Below, piece by piece: positions 26,253 through 34,126 of a DNA stretch of 46,147 nucleotides (within the stretch, counting starts at the first letter, position 1; the number at the start of each line of letters is the position of its first letter). This stretch comes from a virus: the IMG/VR virus record IMGVR_UViG_3300047476_000099, positions 1 to 46,147 of that record; one strand, 5' to 3'. The notes below the pieces were generated by a model. It searched no databases. It had not been told where the DNA came from and was given only the letters and a program-made list of their open reading frames with translations. The position numbers and the translations under genes were made by a program.

Positions 26253-26687
26253 ATGGAAGATAATATGATCCATCCCTTGGCTAAGTTTCTTAGACTACAG
26301 AATGGGGATGATTTGATTGCTGAGACCATTGAGACAGAAGATGAACATGGTGTAATATATACAGTATTCAATCCTCTCAAGGTTGTCTACCTCCCTTCCG
26401 AAACAGCCGGTTTTCTTTCCGTAGCTTTCACTCCATGGGTATTCCCTCGCATATGTGATCAGCAAGAGTTTTGTATTCATGGTGAAGACGTTTTGCTGGT
26501 TGCAGATGTTACAGAGAAGATGAATATATATTACTGGGATAGTGTAGAGGTTGCAGCCAGCAAGTCCTACGGTACACCAGAAGAAATCGCTGAAGAGACT
26601 CAGCAAGAACCAGAACCTGTGGAAGAGGATTCCGCACTAGCAGAAGCACTAGAGCAATTAGGAATTAATAAGAGGACATATCATTGA
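26253..26687 (+). CDS. Conserved phage protein, possible Sm-like beta barrel
   Basis: A 144-residue protein. The first 95 residues (FLRLQNGDDLIAETIETEDE, VFNPLKVVYL, ILF-type strands, FCIHGEDVLLVADVTEKMNIYYW) form a run of short beta strands of the kind seen in small Sm-like phage proteins found near uvsW/gp55 in T4-like marine phages. The remaining tail is acidic. The function is unknown. It follows uvsW by 3 bases and its TGA overlaps the next ATG. Confidence 0.5.
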   Translation: MEDNMIHPLAKFLRLQNGDDLIAETIETEDEHGVIYTVFNPLKVVYLPSETAGFLSVAFTPWVFPRICDQQEFCIHGEDVLLVADVTEKMNIYYWDSVEVAASKSYGTPEEIAEETQQEPEPVEEDSALAEALEQLGINKRTYH

Positions 26688-26965
26688 TGGCTAATACCAA
26701 CAAGTATCTTGACTTGGAGAATGGAGACGACTTCGGATTTACATTCCAGGAAGAACCCGATCTAACTCCGATCAATGATGAGGTCGCAGACTTAAAGGAA
26801 AGACTAGCGGCTATTAGAAAGATATATCTTCCACTATTACAGAACCTAGCTAAGAACGCAGATCAGCCAATTATCAAGTGGCCTGATCGCGGACCTGTGC
26901 TTAAAAAGCAGATAGATAAGATGGTGATGCTAACCGAACCTGGATTTAGTGATGGAGCTAAGTAA
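26687..26965 (+). CDS. Conserved small phage protein (FGFT...WPDR family)
   Basis: A 92-residue protein; ATG at 26687 overlaps the previous TGA (a TTG at 26684 is a less likely start). It begins with an acidic stretch containing DDFGFTF, then a helical region and KIYLPLLQNLAKNADQPIIKWPDRG. I know this pattern from small conserved proteins of T4-like marine phages without assigned function. It ends the uvsY operon. Confidence 0.5.
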   Translation: MANTNKYLDLENGDDFGFTFQEEPDLTPINDEVADLKERLAAIRKIYLPLLQNLAKNADQPIIKWPDRGPVLKKQIDKMVMLTEPGFSDGAK

Positions 26966-27052
26966 CTTGCTTCGCAAGTGGTCTCGCTTCGCTCGACAGT
27001 TGCAATTGGTATAAGTTTTCATCAGCTGTAACAGTTGCTGTTTGTTAATGCA
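26965..27052 (-). ncRNA. Candidate small RNA behind a minus-strand consensus promoter
   Basis: Leftward transcription from the promoter at 27059-27087 would start near 27052 and cross a region with no open reading frame of note. It would form two hairpins with GCGAAGC tips. One (26981-26997) is GUC/GAC with a tandem G-A mismatch; the other (26965-26979) is ACUUGC-GAA-GCAAGU. No U-run follows the last hairpin, so the end is uncertain and the transcript might continue as antisense to 26687-26965. This is an inference from promoter and folding only. Confidence 0.3.
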
Positions 27053-27058
27053 AAGCAT

Positions 27059-27087
27059 ATTATACCGATACTATTAAAACCTGTCAA
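27059..27087 (-). promoter_or_regulatory. Consensus sigma-70 promoter pointing left
   Basis: Read on the minus strand: TTGACA (27087-27082), 17 bases, TATAAT (27064-27059), preceded by GGCCC as in the two early promoters at 37901 and 40184. It is an exact consensus promoter in a window where all genes run the other way. Confidence 0.8.
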
Positions 27088-27102
27088 GGGCCTTTTTACA
27101 TT

Positions 27103-27861
27103 ATGTTTCACTTTTTTCACAAAACCCCTGAAATCAATCTTGACTGCTTCACTTCGGATAATTGTGTCTATACACATACTCCGATAGTTAGAGCTAGTAA
27201 GGCTTTTCCAGACTGGTGGAAAACATTAGATAGACATGAACCTCACTTTGAACATACACCAGAGAATCCTTTTCATCTAGTAGAAGAAAAAAACGCTAGG
27301 GATTGCTATGCAATCATAGAGCTATACAAGCGTGGTGTTATCATAGAGAATTGGTGTGACATATCATTCCGAACAGAGAATGGTGGATTCAACTATTGGT
27401 ATTCTTCCGGTCTACCTCCGCAGGCACATGAGAAGAAACAGATCAACTATGCTTTTCCAAATCATCATCAAATAAAGTTAGTAAGTCCGTGGGTCTTTCG
27501 AGAGACTACAGGCGTCAAGTTTCTATGGCTTGGTGCCGAATGGTCATTAGATAAACTTGAAATAAAAGTCTTGCCAGGCGTTATAAACTTTGATATAATA
27601 TCTGATATCAATGTGAACTTGATGTTTCCTGTAAGAGACGGAATCTTTACAATCAACGCTGGATTACCTCTAGTGCATTTAGTGCCTCTTTCAGATAAGA
27701 ACCTCAAGGTGACAAATCACATTGTCACGGAACAAGAGCTTAACAAGATTAGGATCAATTCAAGTCTTACATCTTTCTTCGGTTGGAGAAAAGCCTTGCA
27801 ATTGAGAAAACGAAACAGAGAACGGGGAACATGTCCGTTTCATGGAGATAAGAATGGCTAA
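27103..27861 (+). CDS. Conserved phage protein of unknown function
   Basis: A 252-residue protein. It has a conserved-looking middle (FPDWWKTL, IKLVSPWVFRETTGVKFLW, FPVRDGIFTINAGLPLVHLVP) and a basic C-terminus ending in CPFHGDKNG. The strand pattern from residue 85 to 205 is vaguely like DUF6065 proteins; I am not sure of this. It precedes and overlaps gene 55 by 8 bases. I see no consensus promoter directly upstream on this strand. Confidence 0.5.
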   Translation: MFHFFHKTPEINLDCFTSDNCVYTHTPIVRASKAFPDWWKTLDRHEPHFEHTPENPFHLVEEKNARDCYAIIELYKRGVIIENWCDISFRTENGGFNYWYSSGLPPQAHEKKQINYAFPNHHQIKLVSPWVFRETTGVKFLWLGAEWSLDKLEIKVLPGVINFDIISDINVNLMFPVRDGIFTINAGLPLVHLVPLSDKNLKVTNHIVTEQELNKIRINSSLTSFFGWRKALQLRKRNRERGTCPFHGDKNG

Positions 27862-28432
27862 GAAGAAAAACCATTACGTTGACAACGAACGTTTCCTAGC
27901 GGAGATTGTTGAATATAAGAAACAGTGTAAGATTGCAGCGGCTGAGGGTAAGGAGAAGCCTCGTCTATCGGAGTATATCGGTCAATGCATTTTCTTGATT
28001 GCTGAGAACCTAGCACACAAGCCAAGGTTCATGAACTATTCCTTTGTGGATGAAATGAAGTCGGATGCTATCGAAAACTGTCTAATGTATTTCGACAACT
28101 TTGATTCCGACAAGTATAGCAATCCGTTCGCATACTTTACCCAGATCATCTATTATGCGTTCCATCGTCGCATAAACAAGGAAGAAAAAAATCGTTATAT
28201 CATCTACAAGAAATTCCAAGAAAGTGTGCTAGATACTAGTGACGCAGGCCTTATGTTAGATGGTGAAGGTAACCACTTGATATCTACCACAATGTATGAT
28301 AATATTAATGACTTTATCGGTAACTTTGAGACGAGGGAACTCGCCAAGAAGGAAAAGCGTAAAGAAAAGAAAGAAGGCTTGGAGAAGTTTGTAGGAGAAG
28401 AAAATGAGCAAGATGGAAGAGAATCAGTTTGA
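27854..28432 (+). CDS. 55: Late sigma factor gp55
   Basis: A 192-residue homologue of T4 gp55 (185), the sigma factor that directs host RNA polymerase to TATAAATA late promoters with the sliding clamp as activator. Matching stretches are HYVDNERFLAEIVEYKKQ (T4: NYVNNKELLQAIIDWKTE), IFLIAENLAHKPRF (T4: IMLIAEGLSKRFNF) and DNFDSDKYSNPFAYFTQIIYYAFHRRI (T4: [27 protein letters not shown], in parts). ATG at 27854 is chosen over 27842 because GGAG sits 6 bases upstream and the N-terminus then fits T4. It explains the late motifs upstream of the virion genes. Confidence 0.9.
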   Translation: MAKKKNHYVDNERFLAEIVEYKKQCKIAAAEGKEKPRLSEYIGQCIFLIAENLAHKPRFMNYSFVDEMKSDAIENCLMYFDNFDSDKYSNPFAYFTQIIYYAFHRRINKEEKNRYIIYKKFQESVLDTSDAGLMLDGEGNHLISTTMYDNINDFIGNFETRELAKKEKRKEKKEGLEKFVGEENEQDGRESV

Positions 28433-28613
28433 GGTTCCTTTTCAGGTGCAGACATTGATCGCCACCTTGAGAGATAAGAAGGAACGTGTCCATGTTCGTG
28501 GCAACTATCGCAATCGATTAGATGCTATCAAGAGAGCGATTGACAAAGCCTTGGTAGAGTATGATAATGAAATGGGTACAGTTGCAACGCCCAAGTTTAA
28601 GAAAGGGCGCTAA
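28404..28613 (+). CDS. Small hypothetical protein
   Basis: A 69-residue basic, helical protein (VQTLIATLRDKKERVHVRGNY followed by RLDAIKRAIDKAL). It overlaps the end of gene 55 by 29 bases and has a GTAGGAGAAG ribosome site in front. No recognised family. Confidence 0.5.
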   Translation: MSKMEENQFEVPFQVQTLIATLRDKKERVHVRGNYRNRLDAIKRAIDKALVEYDNEMGTVATPKFKKGR

Positions 28614-28614
28614 G

Positions 28615-28797
28615 ATGGACATTGACGATATCATCCAAGAGATTGATCAGAATATTGAGTGGTTCTGTGATAAGATAGTTGAACCTGTTCCTGTCGATAA
28701 GCAGAGTAAAGATAAGATAATGAAACGCATGATTAACCTCGGATGGTTGCGTCAATCGGAATATGAAACCTACATTGAAGCTACCAAAGAAGATTGA
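28615..28797 (+). CDS. Small hypothetical protein
   Basis: A 60-residue acidic, helical protein (MDIDDIIQEIDQNIEWFCDK...). ATG at 28615 directly follows the previous stop and is preferred over the longer frame that starts inside the upstream gene. Its last codons overlap the -35 region of the gene 47 promoter. No function can be suggested. Confidence 0.5.
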   Translation: MDIDDIIQEIDQNIEWFCDKIVEPVPVDKQSKDKIMKRMINLGWLRQSEYETYIEATKED

Positions 28798-28822
28798 CGA
28801 AACGATCTTTCTCGTATATACT
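28794..28822 (+). promoter_or_regulatory. Sigma-70 promoter of genes 47-46 and the downstream operon
   Basis: TTGACG (28794-28799), 17 bases, TATACT (28817-28822), in the 63-base gap before gene 47. No other consensus promoter or terminator is seen until 37901, so the whole block to 37880 may depend on it. Confidence 0.75.
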
Positions 28823-28860
28823 ATTGGAAAGAATTTGCTCTTAGACTTGAAGGAAAGATT

Positions 28861-29937
28861 ATGGCGCTAATTGCTATGCCAACCGATACGCACGCCGGGG
28901 TCAGAAATGATAACCCGGCGTTTCAATTATATCAGAAGCGTTGCTGGGAATGGTTCTTTGATTACATTGATCAGAATCGGATCAAGCATGTAATCCATCT
29001 TGGTGATATCTATGATCGTCGCAAGTATGTGAACTTTATGTCTGCCAAGCGCCTACGAGAAGACTTTTTCGAACCTTTAGCGGAGCGAGGCATTGAAACA
29101 CATATCATTCAAGGAAATCACGACTCGTATTACAAAGATACGCACGAAGTCAACGCTCTGGACGAGATTATCGTGGGGCGATACAATCATATTCATACTT
29201 ATAGTGTACCTACTGTTATTAACATTGATGGACTTGATATTCAACTAATGCCATGGATTACGGATAGCAACTATGTAGAAGCTATGGAAGCTATTACGAA
29301 ACCAAAAGCAGACATTCTTATGGGTCACCTTGAGGTTCAAGGTTTCACAATGCATAGAGGAGCAATCTCAGATCATGGTATGGAGCGAACAGTCTTTGAC
29401 AAGTTTGATAAGGTCTTCTCTGGTCACTATCATCACCGTAGCACTATTGGCAATGTTAGCTACATTGGAGCTTTTGGCGAATATACTTGGGCTGATTACA
29501 ATGATCCCCGTGGCTTTTCTGTATTTGATACTGCGACGAGGGACCTAGAGTTTATTAGGAATCCATATCGCATGTTCCGACTTGCCAAGTATGACGATGT
29601 TGCTGACGATAACATTGTGGAAAAGATTCAGAACACAGACTTTAGCAAATACAAAGATACTTTTGTTAAGTTGGTTGTTGTGAACAAATCTAACCCATAT
29701 GCTTTCGATCTGTTATTTGATGCCTTGTATAAGGTCGGACCTCTTGACATTCAGATCGTGGAAGATCCATCGGTATTGATTGATAATGAGCAAGATGTGG
29801 AGATTGATGAAGCGGAAGACACCGCTACCATTCTTCGTAAGTATATTGGTGGGTTGACTTTGCCTGTTGATAGTGATAAAATGAAAAACTTTATGCTAGA
29901 TGTTTACCAAGAGGCTTTGCAGGTAGAAACAGTATGA
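28861..29937 (+). CDS. 47: Recombination nuclease subunit gp47 (Mre11-like)
   Basis: A 358-residue metallophosphoesterase nuclease (T4 gp47 is 339). Metal-binding motifs are all present: DTH (residues 9-11), GDIYDRR (48-54), GNHD (85-88), GHLE (155-158) and GHYHH (188-192). With gp46 it forms the Mre11-Rad50-type complex that resects DNA ends for recombination-dependent replication and degrades host DNA. The start of gene 46 overlaps its stop (ATGATAA). Confidence 0.95.
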   Translation: MALIAMPTDTHAGVRNDNPAFQLYQKRCWEWFFDYIDQNRIKHVIHLGDIYDRRKYVNFMSAKRLREDFFEPLAERGIETHIIQGNHDSYYKDTHEVNALDEIIVGRYNHIHTYSVPTVINIDGLDIQLMPWITDSNYVEAMEAITKPKADILMGHLEVQGFTMHRGAISDHGMERTVFDKFDKVFSGHYHHRSTIGNVSYIGAFGEYTWADYNDPRGFSVFDTATRDLEFIRNPYRMFRLAKYDDVADDNIVEKIQNTDFSKYKDTFVKLVVVNKSNPYAFDLLFDALYKVGPLDIQIVEDPSVLIDNEQDVEIDEAEDTATILRKYIGGLTLPVDSDKMKNFMLDVYQEALQVETV

Positions 29938-31655
29938 TAACTTTCCATGTGATTAGATATAAGAACTTTCTTTCAACTGGTAATGTATGGACTGAGATTG
30001 AGTTGGATCGTCATAAGAATACACTTATGATGGGACCTAACGGCGCAGGTAAGTCTACCTTTCTTGATGCATTGACGTTTGCATTGTTTGGCAAACCTTT
30101 TCGTAAGGTGAACAAGGGTAACGTTGTAAACTCTATCAATCAAAAGAACTGCGAGGTTCAGATTGAGTTTACCGTCAGCAATAAACGATATAAGATTGTT
30201 CGATCTGTTAAGCCAGGATCGTTTCAAATCTTCTGTGAAGGTGCAATCGTCAATCAGGACGCTGCTGCCAAGGACTATCAAGAGTATCTTGAAAAGCATA
30301 TTCTCAAGATGAACTACAAGTCCTTTACACAGATTGTTATTCTAGGTTCAGCCTCATTCACTCCATTCATGCAGCTATCTGCTAATGATCGTCGTTCGGT
30401 CATTGAGGAGCTATTGGACATTCAGGTATTTACTGCAATGTCTAATGTGGTCAAGTCACGCCTACAGATCAATCGTGACGCTATCGAAAAGAACCGAATC
30501 CTTCTTTCTAGCAAGGAAGAGAATAAGTCTTACATTGAAAAGACGCTAGAGTCCTTGAGAGCTAATAGCGAAGAAAAGCTAAAGGAGCTAGAGGAGAAGA
30601 AAAAGAAGCTAGAGTTCGAGGTTGATGTTCAGAGACAAGCTGTAAGAAATAGACAGGACATGCTTGATAAGATGATTGACACCGACTTGGATCTTGCTCC
30701 ACTAAAGACTAAACATTCAAAGCTGGTTAGTTTCCGTGCTAAGATGGAAGGCAATCGTGATCGGTTCATTAAGGATTCTGACTTCTTTGCTGCTAATGGC
30801 ACATGTCCAACGTGTCGTCAGCATATTAATGAATCCTTTGCAAAAGACATGGTTACTTCCAATCAAGAAAAGATCCATGAACTAAGCGACGGACTAAATA
30901 AGGTTGAACAGCAGATTGATACTGTTCTAACCGAAATCGAGAAAGTGGATGAAGTTCTCAGAAGTATCAGCGAACTTAAAATGGATCTTTCATCACATAA
31001 GTCTTCCTATAACAATCTGGCTAATAATCTGCGTCAAGTTGTGGAGCAGATTGAGTCCTTCGCCGCATCGGATAAAACCACCCAAGAGTCAGAACGACAA
31101 TTACAAACAGTGCAACATGATATTTCCACCCTCCAAGCGGAGAAGGAGACCCTTCTAGATGAACGACAGTATATTGATCTTGCAACTACTCTACTTAAGG
31201 ATGGCGGAATCAAGACAAAGATCATTAAACAATATCTACCTATCATCAATAAGCATATCAACAAATACCTGGCTAAACTGGGTTTCTTTGTCAACTTTAA
31301 TATTAACGAGTCTTTCGAAGAATCCATCAAGTCAAGATACAGAGACGAGTTCTCCTATAACAACTTCTCTGAAGGAGAAAAGCTAAGAATTGACTTGGCT
31401 ATTCTTCTCACATGGAGACAGATTGCCAAGATGAAAAACTCGGTCAACGTCAACATTCTTGTGTTTGATGAAATCCTAGACCGAGCAATGGATGGTGCAG
31501 GTATCGATGAATTTATCCGTATCATGTGGGATCTTGGTCACGAAGGTTCTAACATCTTTGTTATCTCTCACAAGGATACAATGGTAGATAAGTTTCAGCG
31601 CACACTAAAGTTTGAAAAGGTAAAGAACTTTTCAGTTATGACAAAGGATGGATGA
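29934..31655 (+). CDS. 46: Recombination nuclease subunit gp46 (Rad50-like)
   Basis: A 573-residue SMC/Rad50-type ATPase (T4 gp46 is 560). Walker A GPNGAGKS is at residues 34-41, long coiled coils flank the zinc hook CPTC at 291-294, the signature FSEGEK is at 478-483 and Walker B NILVFDE at 507-513. It is the partner of gp47 and coupled to it by a 4-base overlap. Confidence 0.96.
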   Translation: MITFHVIRYKNFLSTGNVWTEIELDRHKNTLMMGPNGAGKSTFLDALTFALFGKPFRKVNKGNVVNSINQKNCEVQIEFTVSNKRYKIVRSVKPGSFQIFCEGAIVNQDAAAKDYQEYLEKHILKMNYKSFTQIVILGSASFTPFMQLSANDRRSVIEELLDIQVFTAMSNVVKSRLQINRDAIEKNRILLSSKEENKSYIEKTLESLRANSEEKLKELEEKKKKLEFEVDVQRQAVRNRQDMLDKMIDTDLDLAPLKTKHSKLVSFRAKMEGNRDRFIKDSDFFAANGTCPTCRQHINESFAKDMVTSNQEKIHELSDGLNKVEQQIDTVLTEIEKVDEVLRSISELKMDLSSHKSSYNNLANNLRQVVEQIESFAASDKTTQESERQLQTVQHDISTLQAEKETLLDERQYIDLATTLLKDGGIKTKIIKQYLPIINKHINKYLAKLGFFVNFNINESFEESIKSRYRDEFSYNNFSEGEKLRIDLAILLTWRQIAKMKNSVNVNILVFDEILDRAMDGAGIDEFIRIMWDLGHEGSNIFVISHKDTMVDKFQRTLKFEKVKNFSVMTKDG

Positions 31656-31656
31656 T

Positions 31657-31935
31657 ATGTGTGTAGTTTCTATAGTTACGGAATACTGGAAAGAGAACAA
31701 TCAGCCTAAGCTGCCTACAGGTCTTGCTTATGCTAATTGGCCTCCTTCATCGGTATCTCGGGAAGAGTTTGAAGCTTTGCGGAAAGAAGTTTATGAACTA
31801 AGACAGCTTCTGGAAGCTGCAAAAAAGTTTGACGATGCTACTAATCAGCATAATTGTCAGAAGGAAGAAAACGTCCGGATCATCAAGCAGATTGCCGAAA
31901 ATCTTGGGGTTGACTTGAACGATCTTTTAGACTAA
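31657..31935 (+). CDS. Conserved small phage protein (MCxVSxV type)
   Basis: A 92-residue protein opening MCVVSIVTEYW, a pattern of small conserved proteins in large tailed phages. It continues with a helical stretch EEFEALRKEVYELRQLLEAAKKFD and ends IAENLGVDLNDLLD. The in-frame ATG at 31648 inside gene 46 is an alternative start. Function unknown. It is part of the tight operon after gene 46. Confidence 0.5.
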   Translation: MCVVSIVTEYWKENNQPKLPTGLAYANWPPSSVSREEFEALRKEVYELRQLLEAAKKFDDATNQHNCQKEENVRIIKQIAENLGVDLNDLLD

Positions 31936-31944
31936 GATGGAAAC

Positions 31945-32235
31945 ATGGATAAGAAAACTATTCGACTACTAGCGTTAGCGGAACGTCTCATGGATGAAGG
32001 TATCATTTCCTTCGTTTGGGCTCCTGGTCTGAACGGAGGATATGATCGTTTGCCAATAGCCAAAGATGTTATGGAAGAACTTGGACTCCAGCAAGGACAA
32101 AGAGTAAACTCCTTAATCCTCGAGGCTATCTGTGATGCTTCTAAAAACCACTTAGAAAAACTCACAGAGGAATATGAACAGGACGAGATAGAGAAACAAC
32201 TTGATCCAAACTTTGACTTTAGGAGCATGATGTGA
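31945..32235 (+). CDS. Small hypothetical protein
   Basis: A 96-residue protein with a helical, acidic C-terminal half (LEKLTEEYEQDEIEKQLDP). GATGGAAAC precedes the ATG. Its stop overlaps the GTG of the next very short frame. No family recognised. Confidence 0.5.
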   Translation: MDKKTIRLLALAERLMDEGIISFVWAPGLNGGYDRLPIAKDVMEELGLQQGQRVNSLILEAICDASKNHLEKLTEEYEQDEIEKQLDPNFDFRSMM

Positions 32236-32321
32236 TTACCATCGTTTACAATACAACTTATGGCTATCAGTCATATAATCTTGATAACATGTGGCAAGGT
32301 CTATCTCAGATGGGTTGGTAA
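32232..32321 (+). CDS. Possible 29-residue peptide gene
   Basis: GTG at 32232 overlaps the previous TGA (GTGA), and its TAA overlaps the next ATG (TAATG). The frame encodes a Tyr/Asn/Trp-rich peptide (ITIVYNTTYGYQSYN...MWQGLSQMGW). The double overlap is how neighbouring real genes in this operon are joined, which is the main argument that it is translated. AGGAGCATGAT provides a ribosome site. Confidence 0.4.
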   Translation: MITIVYNTTYGYQSYNLDNMWQGLSQMGW

Positions 32322-32992
32322 TGATAGAAGAATACGACGGTATTATGATCGGCAAATTCAAGTATGATATGCCTGAAGGTTTTGTCGAATCTGCAATATC
32401 ACACGTTATTGAAATCTGTCAAAAGCCTAACATCTTTGTTGAGAACATAGTTCCTACAGCACCTTCATCAACTCTTTGGAGCGTGGATGATCGTGATAAA
32501 AGATTGTATGAACTACCTCTATTCAAAGACTTTCTAACTTTTATAAAACCCCACATACTGACATATGTGCAAGCCCTTGGCATCATTCAAGAGGAAGCGT
32601 ATGTTGTCGGTATGTGGGCTGTTCATTATAAGCCTACTCAGTTTGTGCAGAAACACAATCACGTTTATAGCGATTGTAGCACGAACTATAGTGGCGGAAC
32701 ATTCATCAAGAGAGAAGTCCATAAAAATTCTAGCGAGAATGATATGGTTTCTATCATTCTCTATCTTAACAAACCTGACAATTCAGGAAATCTATTCATC
32801 GAAATGCCCAACGGTGTAGAGCATGAGTTTGATCTAAAGGCTGGTGATATTATCATGTTTCCATCCTACTCACTAATGCACCGAACAAGTCCTAATGAGA
32901 GTAACGAGGACAAGTATGTTATCGTCCTTGAACTTGCTATGAAATGGATCACAGACGATCCGATGGTCGGAAAGACTCTGGAGGATATATGA
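32321..32992 (+). CDS. 2-oxoglutarate/Fe(II) oxygenase-like protein A
   Basis: A 223-residue protein with a double-stranded beta-helix pattern. Metal ligand candidates are His112 and His114 (QKHNHVYSD) and His187 (LMHRTSPN), with Lys198 (EDKYVI) as a candidate for 2-oxoglutarate binding. This fits the putative oxygenase family with an H-x-H...H arrangement. A related protein is encoded at 34123-34647. The start at 32321 overlaps the preceding stop; a GTG at 32291 in the same frame is less likely. The substrate is unknown; a nucleic acid, peptide or metabolite is possible. Confidence 0.65.
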   Translation: MIEEYDGIMIGKFKYDMPEGFVESAISHVIEICQKPNIFVENIVPTAPSSTLWSVDDRDKRLYELPLFKDFLTFIKPHILTYVQALGIIQEEAYVVGMWAVHYKPTQFVQKHNHVYSDCSTNYSGGTFIKREVHKNSSENDMVSIILYLNKPDNSGNLFIEMPNGVEHEFDLKAGDIIMFPSYSLMHRTSPNESNEDKYVIVLELAMKWITDDPMVGKTLEDI

Positions 32993-33222
32993 GTAAGCGA
33001 ATTGAGTTTGTCCTTGAATGGGCATCAACAGCACTGGTTATCATTGGTGCTTGTCTAACTGCATGGAACATCTATCCAACCAATCTTTATTTCCAGTTTG
33101 TTGGTAATATTGGTTGGTTGATCGTAGGTTATATGTGGAGAAAGTGGTCGCTTATCACAATTCAAGCGGTGATCAGCGTTATCTATGTTATGGGCTTGAT
33201 TAGCAAAGGACACATTCTATGA
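32989..33222 (+). CDS. Small membrane protein, probably three transmembrane segments
   Basis: A 77-residue protein with hydrophobic stretches at about residues 10-26 (ASTALVIIGACLTAW), 32-47 (QFVGNIGWLIVGYMW) and 54-72 (ITIQAVISVIYVMGLI), resembling small PnuC-like or DUF6552-like phage membrane proteins. ATG overlaps the previous TGA (ATGA), and its own TGA overlaps the next ATG. Confidence 0.6.
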   Translation: MSKRIEFVLEWASTALVIIGACLTAWNIYPTNLYFQFVGNIGWLIVGYMWRKWSLITIQAVISVIYVMGLISKGHIL

Positions 33223-33461
33223 GGGATCCAAACGCAAACTCACATGAGACTCCTATGGATCTTCCAGATGCAGATGCAGAGGAACTGGAGTTCATCGTAG
33301 CATGGCTAGGTGATAAGAAAGAAGAAAACCTAACAACATATTTTGGTATCAAGGAGCGCGGATGGTATGTCATCTTTTCGTCAGCCTTATCACCGCTCGG
33401 ACCGTTTAATACAAGCAAGGAAGCACATGATAGCTTCTTTGAATATGTAGGTGGAAAATGA
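33219..33461 (+). CDS. Small hypothetical protein
   Basis: An 80-residue acidic protein (DLPDADAEELEFIVAWLGDK, then GWYVIFSSALSPLGPFNTSKEA). The C-terminal half looks like a small alpha/beta unit. It is joined to both neighbours by ATGA overlaps. No function recognised. Confidence 0.5.
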   Translation: MRDPNANSHETPMDLPDADAEELEFIVAWLGDKKEENLTTYFGIKERGWYVIFSSALSPLGPFNTSKEAHDSFFEYVGGK

Positions 33462-34126
33462 AACATTTGTTCTATGATGATTGGACAAAACGCCGAATTG
33501 ACCGGATCTGCAGCACTCTCGGAAAATCGTGGTTTGTTGATAAAACCGTTTTAGAACTTGGTGCTGCTCATGGTGACATTGGCATTGAGTTCCTGAAACT
33601 CGGTGCTACCGTCATCTTTTCTGATGCACGATTAGAACATCTAAATGGCATCTGTGAACGATTGCAAAAACTTGACTACTATCCTGACTGTATCAGACTC
33701 GATCAGAACGGAAGTTACTCACTACCAGGTAGATCGTTTGATTTGATTCTTCATCTAGGAACATTGTATCACGTTGAAAATTGGCAGCGTGATTTAGAAA
33801 GCGCAATGAACCACACCAATATGATGTTCCTCGAAACGATTGTTGATCCTTCTCAAGGCACAGTTCCACAGATGGATATGCGTCATCCAACATATGGTCC
33901 TTTCTTGTGTAAAAACTCACATTTCACACAAGAGCAAATTGAGGATCATCTAAAGGAACTTGGTTGTAAGTTCATTCGTTTTGATGATGCCGATCTAAAC
34001 TCCTCGGGATGGCTTACAAAAGATAAGAAAGACAATCATTGGTATAACTGGACATATGAGAATTATATGACCATGCAGAAACCAGGCTTCAATCACTTTA
34101 GACGAATGTGGTTAGTGCTACGTTGA
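33458..34126 (+). CDS. Class I SAM-dependent methyltransferase
   Basis: A 222-residue protein with a Rossmann methyltransferase core: motif I VLELGAAHGDIG (residues 31-42), an acidic strand end FSDARLEHL (54-62) and FDLILHLGTLYHVENW, followed by FLETIVDP. The GxLYH...LET pattern resembles CmoB/UbiG-type enzymes, but this is generic. It sits between two related oxygenase-like genes with 4-base overlaps, suggesting sequential action on one substrate. The target cannot be read from the sequence. Confidence 0.7.
   Translation: MKHLFYDDWTKRRIDRICSTLGKSWFVDKTVLELGAAHGDIGIEFLKLGATVIFSDARLEHLNGICERLQKLDYYPDCIRLDQNGSYSLPGRSFDLILHLGTLYHVENWQRDLESAMNHTNMMFLETIVDPSQGTVPQMDMRHPTYGPFLCKNSHFTQEQIEDHLKELGCKFIRFDDADLNSSGWLTKDKKDNHWYNWTYENYMTMQKPGFNHFRRMWLVLR

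Noticed and set aside
26966-27102. A tRNA gene in the largest gap of the left half
   Set aside because: I looked for a TTCGA-type T-arm with matching acceptor stems on both strands and found none.
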